This document shows positions 24,701 to 31,388 of a stretch of DNA of 64,000 bases, piece after piece. The DNA comes from Azospirillum baldaniorum. Its GTDB lineage: Bacteria > Pseudomonadota > Alphaproteobacteria > Azospirillales > Azospirillaceae. The stretch covers positions 700,001 through 764,000 of the forward strand of contig NZ_CP022253.1 in the NCBI RefSeq assembly GCF_003119195.2, given 5' to 3'. Below the pieces are notes generated by a model. The model ran no database searches. It was not told where the DNA came from and saw only the letters and a program-made list of their open reading frames with translations. Numbering within the stretch: position 1 is the stretch's first letter; the number at the start of each line of letters is the position of its first letter. A program made the translations under genes and the position numbers.

Positions 24701-25695
24701 TCCGCCGCCTGTGACGGGACGCCCTGGAAGACGGAGCGCTTCTTGGCGGCCCTGTCCTTCAGGAATTCGAACGCGCCCTTGTCGGCAGCTTTCAGCCCAT
24801 CAAAAGCCGCCTTGTTGGCCTTCAGCGTTTCGTTCAGCAGATCGAGAGTGGGGGCGCCGTCGATGGCCTTGCTCATCAGGAAGCGCCACCTCTCCCAGTC
24901 GGTGCCGGCGTCGTTGGCGAGCATGGGAACGGGGATCAGGAGCGGGATGTCAGGAGGGTTGTTGTCCTGGCCCGCCGCTTCGCCTTCGCCACGCAGGACA
25001 GCCTCCTTCTTGGCACCGAACATGTTGTAGATGCGGCGCTGCGCCTCCTTGTCGACCGTCCCGATTTCCCGTAGTCGTGATCCAACAGCAGTGCGCCACA
25101 GCTCTTCCATGTCGTCCAGGTCCAGGCAGGCGTCGAGGCGCTTCTTGACATCGGCCTCGAAGGCGGCGATGGCGGCCGGCTGAAGCTCCGGGTTGGACTT
25201 GGCCGCGAAGTACGCCTCGGACTCCTCCCGGTACTTGCTGTCATCGAACTGGCCCATGTAGATGTCCGCGGCCAAGCCGAGCTGAAGTAGGCACTTGCCC
25301 AGTGCGTCGGTGATCGACATCTTCAGGCACTCGTCGGTCGGCTTCGGTTTTCCACCGCGTTCCGGCATCATCTCGGTGCCGCCCCACTGAGGGCCGGTCC
25401 AGCGAGCATTGGCAGGATATGTCTCCCGCCAGCCTTCAGGCCACACCGCGGCGTCTGCGCCGGCCGGCACGTACCAGACGCGGACCTTGCTGAACGCCAT
25501 GTCGTGGCTGATCTTCAGGTCGTCTTCGACGTACCCCCACCCTTGTCCGACCGGGCCGAAAACCTCGGTCATCAGTTGAAGGCGATAGGTCGGGTCGATC
25601 TGCGTTCCCTTGAAGCCGCCGGACTTCTGGAAAGGCTTTGTCGCCTTCGGGTCTGTCCGTTCCAGCTTCTTCCAGATGGTGAGGTTGTCGGTCAT
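24697..25695 (-). CDS. Putative single-strand annealing recombinase (Rad52-like)
   Basis: A 332-residue protein starting MTDNLTIWKKLERTDPKATK. The block KPFQKSGGFKGTQIDPTYRL, the GPVGQGWGYVE strand and ITDALGKCLLQLGLAADIYMGQFDDSKY are the pattern seen in phage Rad52/Sak-like annealing proteins. A helical tail follows. It is expected to anneal single-stranded phage DNA during replication or circularisation. The fold assignment is by motif, not by structure. The start overlaps the previous gene's stop. Confidence 0.65.
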   Translation of the reverse strand: MTDNLTIWKKLERTDPKATKPFQKSGGFKGTQIDPTYRLQLMTEVFGPVGQGWGYVEDDLKISHDMAFSKVRVWYVPAGADAAVWPEGWRETYPANARWTGPQWGGTEMMPERGGKPKPTDECLKMSITDALGKCLLQLGLAADIYMGQFDDSKYREESEAYFAAKSNPELQPAAIAAFEADVKKRLDACLDLDDMEELWRTAVGSRLREIGTVDKEAQRRIYNMFGAKKEAVLRGEGEAAGQDNNPPDIPLLIPVPMLANDAGTDWERWRFLMSKAIDGAPTLDLLNETLKANKAAFDGLKAADKGAFEFLKDRAAKKRSVFQGVPSQAAE

Positions 25696-25895
25696 TTCAG
25701 GGCTCTCGGGTCTTGTGCTCGGTTGAGGGCTTTGGCAGCGTCTTCCTGGCGCTTCAGGACCGTTTCCATGACGGCGAACCACTCGGGAGGGAGGTGGCGG
25801 CGTGCGAAGGACACAGTGTCCAGTGCCGCCGCCTCTGCCTCGTGGACCACCGCATCAGGGATGGGGATGTCCTGAGGGCCTTTGTCGTAGGCCAT
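25692..25895 (-). CDS. Small early protein
   Basis: A 67-residue helical protein starting MAYDKGPQDIPIPDAVVHEA, containing RRHLPPEWFAVMETVLKRQE. Its stop overlaps the start of the annealing protein (ATGA type), so the two are probably made together. Function unknown. Confidence 0.6.
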   Translation of the reverse strand: MAYDKGPQDIPIPDAVVHEAEAAALDTVSFARRHLPPEWFAVMETVLKRQEDAAKALNRAQDPRALK

Positions 25896-25898
25896 GGA

Positions 25899-26411
25899 TC
25901 ACTCCACCGCGCCGTAGCGGCCCGGATAGCGAGGCTCTTCGCCGGGGCTGGGGAGGTTGAAGATCGCGCGACGCTCGTCCTCTCTGGCCTTCCTGGCACG
26001 GGCGAGACGGTCTTCCATCTCCTTCGCCTTCACGTAGGAGCGGTACTGCTCCAGCGTCATGCCCTTGGCCTTTGCGCGCTTGCGCTCGGCGGCGCGGTCC
26101 ATCTCCAGAACGATGTCGCGCGCCTTGTCCATGCTGGCGTCCAAGAACGCCATTGCCTCGGCAACCGTGCGGATCGGAATGGACGAGTGGACCCAATAGC
26201 GAGTGCCGGTCGGCGTGATGATCCGGGTGGCGACGGCGGGGCCGAACATCGAATTGCGCCAGTCCGCCCGCTTTCCGGCCGGGAACTCGCCGCGCTCCGG
26301 GGCGTTCCATTCCTGGCCCATGCGCGGGCCGTTGAAGAGGGGCAGCTTGAGGCTTCCGCGGAACTGGTCCTCGGTCACCTCGACCATGCCGACGAAGGTG
26401 GAGCCGTCCAT
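25899..26411 (-). CDS. Early-operon hypothetical protein
   Basis: A 170-residue protein starting MDGSTFVGMVEVTEDQFRGS. The N-terminal half is beta-rich (RIITPTGTRYWVHSS) and the C-terminal half is a charged helix (RKRAKAKGMTLEQYRSYVKA...). The start at 26411 is preferred over an upstream Met because the extension is poor. Unknown function. Confidence 0.62.
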   Translation of the reverse strand: MDGSTFVGMVEVTEDQFRGSLKLPLFNGPRMGQEWNAPERGEFPAGKRADWRNSMFGPAVATRIITPTGTRYWVHSSIPIRTVAEAMAFLDASMDKARDIVLEMDRAAERKRAKAKGMTLEQYRSYVKAKEMEDRLARARKAREDERRAIFNLPSPGEEPRYPGRYGAVE

Positions 26412-26412
26412 G

Positions 26413-26547
26413 TCACGCCTCCACCATCTCAAGTTCGTCGGCGGTGTCAGCGTAGCTCTGCGCTTCGGAAACGGTGTCGAACGGGCCGATGGGCAGGCAG
26501 TCTGTGGCGATCCACCAGCCGTCGCGGTCGTAGTAGATGTCAGCCAT
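26413..26547 (-). CDS. 44-residue early protein
   Basis: A short reading frame reading MADIYYDRDGWWIATDCLPI followed by GPFDTVSEAQSYADTADELE, a beta-hairpin then helix pattern. It fills the gap between its neighbours, its start overlaps the upstream stop by one base and its stop is two bases from the next start. These features support it despite its size. Confidence 0.6.
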   Translation of the reverse strand: MADIYYDRDGWWIATDCLPIGPFDTVSEAQSYADTADELEMVEA

Positions 26548-26969
26548 CACGCGGCCTCCCCAGGAACGTGCTTCACCGAAATCCCGGCCTTGTCAGCGCG
26601 GCGCGAAGCGCGGATGTCATCCTTGATGTTCTTCAGGTCATCATCGTCCAGCGATCCGCCGTCCATGTGCTTGGCGTATCCGTGGGCAAGCTGCATGAAG
26701 GCTTCTTCCCACTTCTTCCCGTGACCGTCTTCGAGGCCGACGACCGCATGAGCCAACTCGTGCAGAAGCGTGATGGCGACGGCGTGAAGGGGGAGTTCGT
26801 GGTCGATTTCGATGTGGGCCGGGCCGCCATCGTCAGGGAACGCTGTGGCCGCAAATCCGCCAAGGTCCACCAGCCCATCCACCAGTACGATTTTCAGAGA
26901 CAGGTTCGGGTACAGTTCTTCGGCTGCGGCGATGGCAGGGCGGAAGGGATCGTTGAAGGTGATGCCCAT
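26547..26969 (-). CDS. Small putative zinc metallopeptidase (HExxH)
   Basis: A 140-residue protein starting MGITFNDPFRPAIAAAEELY. The helix LLHELAHAVVGLEDGHGKKW contains the zinc motif H-E-L-A-H with a following G-x-x-D-G-H-G-K-x-W, as in SprT-like or phage metallopeptidases. It could cut a host or phage protein; the substrate is unknown. It starts one base inside the stop of the previous gene. Confidence 0.7.
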   Translation of the reverse strand: MGITFNDPFRPAIAAAEELYPNLSLKIVLVDGLVDLGGFAATAFPDDGGPAHIEIDHELPLHAVAITLLHELAHAVVGLEDGHGKKWEEAFMQLAHGYAKHMDGGSLDDDDLKNIKDDIRASRRADKAGISVKHVPGEAA

Positions 26970-27265
26970 CACGCGGCCTCCTGCTGAGCGTTGGCGGCGC
27001 GCTCGGCGGCGTAGCGCTCCACAGCGGCGAGGCAGTCGGAGAGCGTCCCATAGGCGTTCGGGATCGCGATGCAGTCGTGGTGCGAATACTTGTCGTGCTG
27101 CACCCAGTGCGTGGCGTAGCACTCCACCGCATCCTCCCCGACGCTGTAGGTCAGGTTGATCTTGCCGACGCGGCCCATGAGCGCATGAGCGGCGTGCAGG
27201 CGGGACCGGACTTCAATGGCCGGCGGTTCGGCGGTGTCGCGGATCGGCGTGAACATTGCGGTCAT
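26969..27265 (-). CDS. Early-operon hypothetical protein
   Basis: A 98-residue protein starting MTAMFTPIRDTAEPPAIEVR, beta-rich in the middle (CYATHWVQHDKYSHHDCIAI) with an Ala-rich helical C-terminus. It is linked by a one-base overlap to the metallopeptidase gene. Function unknown. Confidence 0.6.
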   Translation of the reverse strand: MTAMFTPIRDTAEPPAIEVRSRLHAAHALMGRVGKINLTYSVGEDAVECYATHWVQHDKYSHHDCIAIPNAYGTLSDCLAAVERYAAERAANAQQEAA

Positions 27266-27275
27266 GGCGTGTCCC

Positions 27276-27458
27276 TCAGAAAGAGAGGCGGAAGAGTTGG
27301 TAAGCAGCCATCAGCACTGCGCCAGTGAGGGCAGATGCGAGGGCGAGGACGATGGGGAACAGGAAGTCCGCCTCCATCTCGGCCTGGGAGCGCTTGCTCT
27401 CGGCCACATGCGCGTCCACGGCGGCGGCGGTGGGGTCGGCGTAGTCGATGTCCATCAC
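27276..27458 (-). CDS. Small single-pass membrane protein
   Basis: A 60-residue protein with a hydrophilic N-terminal half and one C-terminal membrane helix (FLFPIVLALASALTGAVLMA, then AYQLFRLSF). It would be a tail-anchored early membrane protein. Start overlaps the upstream stop (ATGA). Unknown role. Confidence 0.6.
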   Translation of the reverse strand: MMDIDYADPTAAAVDAHVAESKRSQAEMEADFLFPIVLALASALTGAVLMAAYQLFRLSF

Positions 27459-27730
27459 GCGGCCTCTGGCTTGCCGAAGGCGCCGCAGTAGCCGCGCGGA
27501 ATGCGCTCCTCTTCACGGAAGCCCTCGCTCATGACGAGCGGCTTGCCGGGTCTCCACGCCATGCAGTCGGAGGCGATGCAGTTCGGCTTTTCGTACATCG
27601 TCCGCTCGTCAGAGCGGTTGCATGCGGCCCCGCCGACGGCGGTTTCGGCGTGATCCCATCCGGTGACGAGCGTGTTCACTCGCGCGTGCGGGCACCACTT
27701 CGAGCGGGCCTGTTCTTCGGTCATCAGCAT
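27455..27730 (-). CDS. Cys-rich early protein
   Basis: A 91-residue protein starting MLMTEEQARSKWCPHARVNT. Conserved-looking blocks are KWCPHARV, NCIASDCMAWRPG and RGYCGAFGKP, with cysteines spaced for metal binding. The gene ends in ATGA overlap with the membrane protein. Function unknown. Confidence 0.7.
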   Translation of the reverse strand: MLMTEEQARSKWCPHARVNTLVTGWDHAETAVGGAACNRSDERTMYEKPNCIASDCMAWRPGKPLVMSEGFREEERIPRGYCGAFGKPEAA

Positions 27731-27789
27731 AGGGTCTATCTCCCTGTGTTCGGCTATCTCCCCGGTCCCCTGTGGAGGCTGGTGAGGTA

Positions 27790-27818
27790 GCCGGCGGCTT
27801 GTCGTGCCTGCCGCCGGC
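27790..27818 (-). repeat. Intercistronic hairpin 3
   Basis: A perfect 9-bp stem GCCGGCGGC / GCCGCCGGC with an 11-base loop containing TGCCT. It lies just after the stop of the 52-residue gene in the leftward transcript. Related in core sequence to the hairpins at 28098 and 28361. Confidence 0.6.
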
Positions 27819-27835
27819 CTATTTGCTGGCGTGTT

Positions 27836-27994
27836 TTACGGCCCTGAGAGGATCGAGCCCCATACACCGGCCTTAACGGTGCGGTCGCCGCCGTCCTCTG
27901 CGAGGTTGGTGCCGGCTGGCGTGCTGGCCGGGGAAGGCTTCAAGTCCCCGCTGGGCCAGTCGAAACGGACCCAGGTCAGCGCCGGCAAGATCAC
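27836..27994 (-). CDS. 52-residue protein, GTG start (short gene)
   Basis: Reads (M)ILPALTWVRFDWPSGDLKP, then SPASTPAGTNLAEDGGDRTV and KAGVWGSILSGP before TAA. The composition is clearly protein-like and unlike the noncoding bases around it. The GTG at 27994 overlaps the TGA of a 16-codon upstream frame (MASPVAPERGGIRRLK) that follows no obvious start signal of its own; GGAGG lies 15 bases before the GTG. Coupled translation is possible. Function unknown. Confidence 0.5.
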   Translation of the reverse strand: MILPALTWVRFDWPSGDLKPSPASTPAGTNLAEDGGDRTVKAGVWGSILSGP

Positions 27995-28127
27995 TTCAAG
28001 CGTCGGATACCTCCTCTCTCAGGTGCGACGGGGGATGCCATCCCCTCTATCGCCTTAAGCCCCACCCGCTTGTCATGGCGGGTAAGGGGCTGGGACGGTG
28101 TGGCGGCGTTCCTGCCGCCGGGCGTGT
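27995..28127. other. Structured spacer in early operon
   Basis: Contains GGGGATGCCATCCCC (centre near 28,037), then a long two-part hairpin AGCCCC-ACCCGC ... GCGGGT-aa-GGGGCT (about 28,059-28,092), and the 28098 hairpin. Apart from the 16-codon frame noted with the 52-residue gene, no coding sequence was seen. Confidence 0.55.
28098..28122 (-). repeat. Intercistronic hairpin 2
   Basis: GGCGGC gttcct GCCGCC, flanked by GTGT and GGG. It differs from the copy at 28361-28386 at one base in 25 and occupies the same place, just after a stop codon of the leftward operon. Confidence 0.65.
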
Positions 28128-28340
28128 TCAGCGGTAATACGACCTCACTTCGACGGCCTCCCCGTCACCGACGAGGAGGAGCGCCTTACGGACGGCGATC
28201 CCGATGGCCATCGATTGCGACGCTTCGGAGTCCAGGTTCCCCATGCCGGCGTTCGCGTCGATTTCCGCTACTTCCACCTCGTTTCCTTCGGCGTCGAGGT
28301 AGGTCACGACGATGAGCGTATCGTCCAAGTTCTTGCGCAT
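28128..28340 (-). CDS. Early-operon hypothetical protein
   Basis: A 70-residue protein starting MRKNLDDTLIVVTYLDAEGN and ending in VRSYYR, an alternating beta pattern with an acidic patch. Both sides carry intercistronic hairpins. Function unknown. Confidence 0.6.
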   Translation of the reverse strand: MRKNLDDTLIVVTYLDAEGNEVEVAEIDANAGMGNLDSEASQSMAIGIAVRKALLLVGDGEAVEVRSYYR

Positions 28341-28360
28341 TCTGCTGTGCTCCTGCTTTG

Positions 28361-28386
28361 GTGTGGCGGCGTGCCTGCCGCCGGGG
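28361..28386 (-). repeat. Intercistronic hairpin 1
   Basis: GGCGGC gtgcct GCCGCC within a 26-base stretch nearly identical to 28098-28122. It is located between the stop at 28393 and the next start at 28340. Confidence 0.65.
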
Positions 28387-28392
28387 TGGGGG

Positions 28393-28842
28393 TCAGTCAG
28401 TAATTTTCGTGTAAGTGAAGCGACCGTTGTTCATGGTCGGTCCGCGATGACCGAAGGTTCCGTCGCCCAAGTACTCGAAGATGTCCGCAGCCGTGACTGG
28501 CCCTTCGTACTGCCCGGTGAACACCATGGTTGACCCGGATCGGCCGTCGTCAGAGATGTTGAAGACCCGGCCGCCGTGCTGAAATTTGTGGCCGCGCGCC
28601 TTGGCCTCCGCCCATTCTCTCGCCCATTTCGCGTAGGCGTCCTGGCTCTCTTTGCTGAGCGGGGCATTTTTGGCCGCAGGCTCTTCCCACCCGCACTCAT
28701 TGCAGATCAGCCGATTGTCGGTACAGTTGCCGCACGGCGCGCTGATGTGGCAGGAGCAATTCTCGACCTCAGGCCAGTGCAGCACTCCACCGCACCCATC
28801 CGGGCATGGCGATCCGTTTTCAATGAATGCTTCGGCAGCCAT
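28393..28842 (-). CDS. Cys-rich early protein
   Basis: A 149-residue protein starting MAAEAFIENGSPCPDGCGGV. It has C-x3-C, C-x-C, C-x2-C and C-x2-C groups (CPDGC, CSCHISAPCGNC, LICNECGW), suggesting two zinc knuckles. A helix (ESQDAYAKWAREWAEAKARG) and a beta domain follow. Function unknown; several neighbours are also cysteine-rich. Confidence 0.68.
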   Translation of the reverse strand: MAAEAFIENGSPCPDGCGGVLHWPEVENCSCHISAPCGNCTDNRLICNECGWEEPAAKNAPLSKESQDAYAKWAREWAEAKARGHKFQHGGRVFNISDDGRSGSTMVFTGQYEGPVTAADIFEYLGDGTFGHRGPTMNNGRFTYTKITD

Positions 28843-28886
28843 GGCTGTCTCCTGTGTTTCCGGTATGGCGGATGGGTGGGGAGGGG

Positions 28887-29144
28887 TCAGGCGAGACCGG
28901 CGCGGTGATGTTCAGCCCACACGCCAAGCCAGAGTTGCGACGGGTCTTTCCAGAACCGGCTGCTATGGGGCCTCCAAGTCGTGTGGCCCCAGCTCCGCGC
29001 CGTTCCGTCCAAGGCGTAGTCGGCGGCGGCGGAAACCTCTTCGATGGCCGGGTGCCATTTCCATGCGGCGTCAACGGCATCCTTCCAATCCGCCCTGTTC
29101 GCGAGGCGCTGGGACACGAAGTTTTCGATCCGGTACAGGGACAT
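28887..29144 (-). CDS. Early-operon hypothetical protein
   Basis: An 85-residue protein starting MSLYRIENFVSQRLANRADW, rich in tryptophan (ending KDPSQLWLGVWAEHHRAGLA). The start at 29144 was chosen because its ATG overlaps the stop of the tiny upstream gene; the longer frame above it is Arg/Pro-rich and unlikely. Function unknown. Confidence 0.6.
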   Translation of the reverse strand: MSLYRIENFVSQRLANRADWKDAVDAAWKWHPAIEEVSAAADYALDGTARSWGHTTWRPHSSRFWKDPSQLWLGVWAEHHRAGLA

Positions 29145-29215
29145 CACTTCCCCCCGTTCTGAGCGGCCCCGGCGCGGGCCAGTGCTTCGGCAAGCTCGCG
29201 TTCCTGGCGGCTCAT
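29144..29215 (-). CDS. 23-residue peptide gene
   Basis: Reads MSRQERELAEALARAGAAQN then GGK and stop. Both ends overlap the neighbouring genes by start-stop contacts (TGATG and ATGA), which argues for real translation as a coupling link. No function known. Confidence 0.4.
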   Translation of the reverse strand: MSRQERELAEALARAGAAQNGGK

Positions 29216-29505
29216 CGCGTGGACTCCGGCCCGGCGGCTGCGGCAATGACAGCGTGCGCCTGATCGCAAAGCGCGGAGATGGCCTTCCATTCCGTGGCAG
29301 GCGGGCCTTCTCGGTCGATGTATTCGACAAGGTCGCTCAGCACGCGCAGAAGCTCGGGGCCGGAGTTCAGCGACTTCGCCGCCGCAATGGCGTCGGGAAT
29401 GTTCTCGGCACCGATGGCGGAGACGCAGCGGGAGACGAAGCCGTTGGCGCAGGGGATGCGGGCAGCTTCCGAACCATCGTCGTGGTAGATGATGAGGGTG
29501 TCCAT
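29212..29505 (-). CDS. Early-operon hypothetical protein
   Basis: A 97-residue protein starting MDTLIIYHDDGSEAARIPCA. The helical middle LNSGPELLRVLSDLVEYIDR resembles the block SELRDLVEWLE of the next upstream gene, so the two may be related duplicates. Function unknown. Confidence 0.6.
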   Translation of the reverse strand: MDTLIIYHDDGSEAARIPCANGFVSRCVSAIGAENIPDAIAAAKSLNSGPELLRVLSDLVEYIDREGPPATEWKAISALCDQAHAVIAAAAGPESTR

Positions 29506-29507
29506 GC

Positions 29508-29855
29508 TCACGCCTCCTGTCCGGTGGCCGCGGAAAGGGCGGCGCGCGGCCCTTGCAGAAGGTCTTCCGTCAGGCACTCGACCTCGATAGAGCGCTGGTT
29601 CGCTTCCAGCCATTCGACCAAGTCACGCAGCTCTGACAGAAGCTCCGGGGCCGCATCCCGCACCGGGTCCGCCGTCACCCCCAGGAGCGCGGCGATCTGG
29701 GCCGGGTCTTCGCGATACGTCTCCGCCGCCACATCGTTCAGGAAGACGACGCGCGAACCGCCGTCGCCGCGCGCAAAGACCTTCGTGATGTGATCGGCGT
29801 TGACCAGTTCCGGTTGCCCGGAGACGTCGGTCAGCGTGATGAACTTCGGCGTCAT
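29508..29855 (-). CDS. Early-operon hypothetical protein
   Basis: A 115-residue protein starting MTPKFITLTDVSGQPELVNA. The N-terminal beta part (ITKVFARGDGGSRVVFLND) is the kind of small domain where a residue-level regulator loops out, followed by a helical part. Function unknown. Confidence 0.62.
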   Translation of the reverse strand: MTPKFITLTDVSGQPELVNADHITKVFARGDGGSRVVFLNDVAAETYREDPAQIAALLGVTADPVRDAAPELLSELRDLVEWLEANQRSIEVECLTEDLLQGPRAALSAATGQEA

Positions 29856-29921
29856 AGTGTCCCCCTATGCCCCCCCTCCCCGCGATTGAAGCGCTGAGGA
29901 ATGGTGAGGCGTGTGTGTGGT

Positions 29922-30356
29922 TCAGGCGAAAATCACCGCGTACTCGCGGGGCTCGCTGGTCATCGCGTTGGCACGTTCGCAGGCGGTCTTGTGGTGGATG
30001 GCGATGGCGGAAGAGTCGAACCCGGCGATCAGCAGGAGGCGTTCGGTGCACTCGCCGTGGTCGGCGGTGATCTCGATCACCGAAAGGGCCATCTTGCGGA
30101 CCAGCGCTTCGACCTCGGCCCGCGCCTTATCGACGACGCCGGTCTTCGCGGAAGCGATGGCTTCAGCGAACGTAGCAGCGCGGAAGTACAGCGCCTCGCT
30201 TTTGCCGATGCCGCGCGGGTAAACCTGGATGGAAATCGGGGACCGCTCGCCGTACCGGCGGTCGGTATGCGATATCGAGATGCCGGCGTAAGCCCCGCTG
30301 TCAGGCAGCATGGCGGCGATGGCGTCGAGTTCGGCGATGATTTCGGCTTCGTTCAT
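29922..30356 (-). CDS. Early-operon hypothetical protein
   Basis: A 144-residue protein starting MNEAEIIAELDAIAAMLPDS. It has a beta section (ISIQVYPRGIGKSEALYFRA) and helices. It lies directly after structured RNA element B, whose right-hand side ends 26 bases before its start. Function unknown. Confidence 0.62.
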   Translation of the reverse strand: MNEAEIIAELDAIAAMLPDSGAYAGISISHTDRRYGERSPISIQVYPRGIGKSEALYFRAATFAEAIASAKTGVVDKARAEVEALVRKMALSVIEITADHGECTERLLLIAGFDSSAIAIHHKTACERANAMTSEPREYAVIFA

Positions 30357-30381
30357 TGTTCGGTTCCCCCTCGTTGAAATC

Positions 30382-30446
30382 CCCTCCCGAAAGGCCCGCC
30401 GGGACGCTGCTGGATGGAGCGCGACCCGGCGGAAGTCTGAGGAGGG
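30382..30446 (-). ncRNA. Structured RNA element B in early leftward transcript
   Basis: Nested hairpins: outer stem 30382-30387 / 30441-30446 (CCCTCC with GGAGGG), inner stem 30396-30403 / 30425-30432 (CCGCCGGG with CCCGGCGG). It shares the 13-base CCTCCCGAAAGGC and an AGTCT-x-AGG block with element A. The matching layout suggests a cis-acting RNA. Confidence 0.55.
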
Positions 30447-30458
30447 TGGTGGTGTGGT

Positions 30459-30725
30459 TCAGGCGGCGAGCGACTTCGCGGTGTCGTAAAGCGGGTGGCC
30501 GGGGAGGAGGCGGATGCTATCGGCCTCGAAGTAGTCCGTGCGGCCATCGCTGTTGTTTTCGATCACCAGGGCGCGCCGAAACTCGGCCGGGAAGCAGCCC
30601 TTCTTGCTGCGGAGCTTGATGGTTTCCGCCGGAACGCCAGCAATCCAGGGCCCGGCGTCGATGCGGATGCCGGCGCGCTTGCCGTTGACGGTAAGGGTGG
30701 TTTTGCTGAGCTTGGCGTTCATCAT
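30459..30725 (-). CDS. First gene of the leftward early operon
   Basis: An 88-residue beta-rich protein starting MMNAKLSKTTLTVNGKRAGI. It contains ETIKLRSKKGCFPAEFRRAL. It is the first cistron after PL, preceded by GGAGGG and structured element A. By lambda position it would be the place for an N-like protein, but it shows no arginine-rich motif. Function unknown. Confidence 0.62.
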   Translation of the reverse strand: MMNAKLSKTTLTVNGKRAGIRIDAGPWIAGVPAETIKLRSKKGCFPAEFRRALVIENNSDGRTDYFEADSIRLLPGHPLYDTAKSLAA

Positions 30726-30743
30726 TCCCTCCGGTAAATCCCG

Positions 30744-30803
30744 CCTCCCGAAAGGCTCCCGCGGCAGCCGACGCTCAGCGCCGCGGGATGAGTCTCAGGG
30801 AGG
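30744..30803 (-). ncRNA. Structured RNA element A in the PL leader
   Basis: Nested hairpins in the roughly 130-base leader: outer stem 30744-30749 / 30798-30803 (CCTCCC with GGGAGG), inner stem 30758-30765 / 30780-30787 (CCCGCGGC with GCCGCGGG). The conserved CCTCCCGAAAGGC is shared with element B. The position just after PL and before the first cistron recalls antiterminator RNAs (put sites) or a regulatory leader. Confidence 0.58.
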
Positions 30804-30863
30804 TCTGCCACACCACCCACCCGGTGGGATCGGTGATACCGAAGAGGGGGTGGTGTGAGAGGA

Positions 30864-30917
30864 AGTATCTCGCTGCACCGAGACTGCGTCAAGCAAAAAA
30901 GTCTCGCTATGGCGAGA
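30864..30917 (-). promoter_or_regulatory. PL promoter with two operators
   Basis: On the minus strand: TTGACG (30887-30892), 17-base spacer, GATACT (30864-30869). Operator OL1 TCTCGCTGCACCGAGA (30868-30883) lies in the spacer. Operator OL2 TCTCGCTATGGCGAGA (30902-30917) lies upstream. Distances to the start match those of PR. Confidence 0.8.
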
Positions 30918-30995
30918 GAGCGCGACAGCCGCGATGTGCGTCATACTCGCCTCGGTGGCGCTCGATGGTAGGCGCTCGCGGATGCTGGAGGATGA

Positions 30996-31388
30996 ATGAA
31001 GGCCTTGGTCCTGGCTGCCGCTCTGGCGGCCCTCGCCGTTTCCGGCTGCGACCAACGGGGAAGCGTCGTGCCGCTAAAGCAGCTCGCCCCGATCGCGGCT
31101 GCGGACGTCAAGCTCTACGCGGCTATCCCGCCGGGGGCGGAGGTGGTTGCTATGGTCGAGGCGCAAACCACAGGCGGCTGGACGCGCCAAGGCTGGATGG
31201 ACTCGGCAGTCGACAATCTGAAATCCCTCGCCGCAGATGCCGGAGCAAATGGCGTCGTGATCCAACAGCAATCCACGTCGAACGGCGGCGCCATCCTCGC
31301 GCAGCCCGGCGCCGCTTCGCCGATCGTCGTCGCGCCAGTGGGGGGATATCCAGTCCTGCGCGGTACAGCGATCCGAGTGTCGCGGTAA
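30996..31388 (+). CDS. Small lipoprotein encoded beside PL
   Basis: A 130-residue protein with a type II signal peptide (MKALVLAAALAALAVSGC, lipobox V-S-G-C, Cys18). The mature part has a compact alpha/beta pattern (AAIPPGAEVVAMVEAQTTGG, NLKSLAADAGANGVVIQQQS). Its place between PL and the repressor, separately expressed, fits a lysogenic conversion gene such as a superinfection-exclusion lipoprotein, but that is inference. Confidence 0.7.
   Translation: MKALVLAAALAALAVSGCDQRGSVVPLKQLAPIAAADVKLYAAIPPGAEVVAMVEAQTTGGWTRQGWMDSAVDNLKSLAADAGANGVVIQQQSTSNGGAILAQPGAASPIVVAPVGGYPVLRGTAIRVSR

Noticed and set aside
27830..27960. A tRNA-like fold with a CACCG-loop-CGGTG arm
   Set aside because: On the minus strand the same bases read as a good 52-residue protein; no proper acceptor or T-arm exists.
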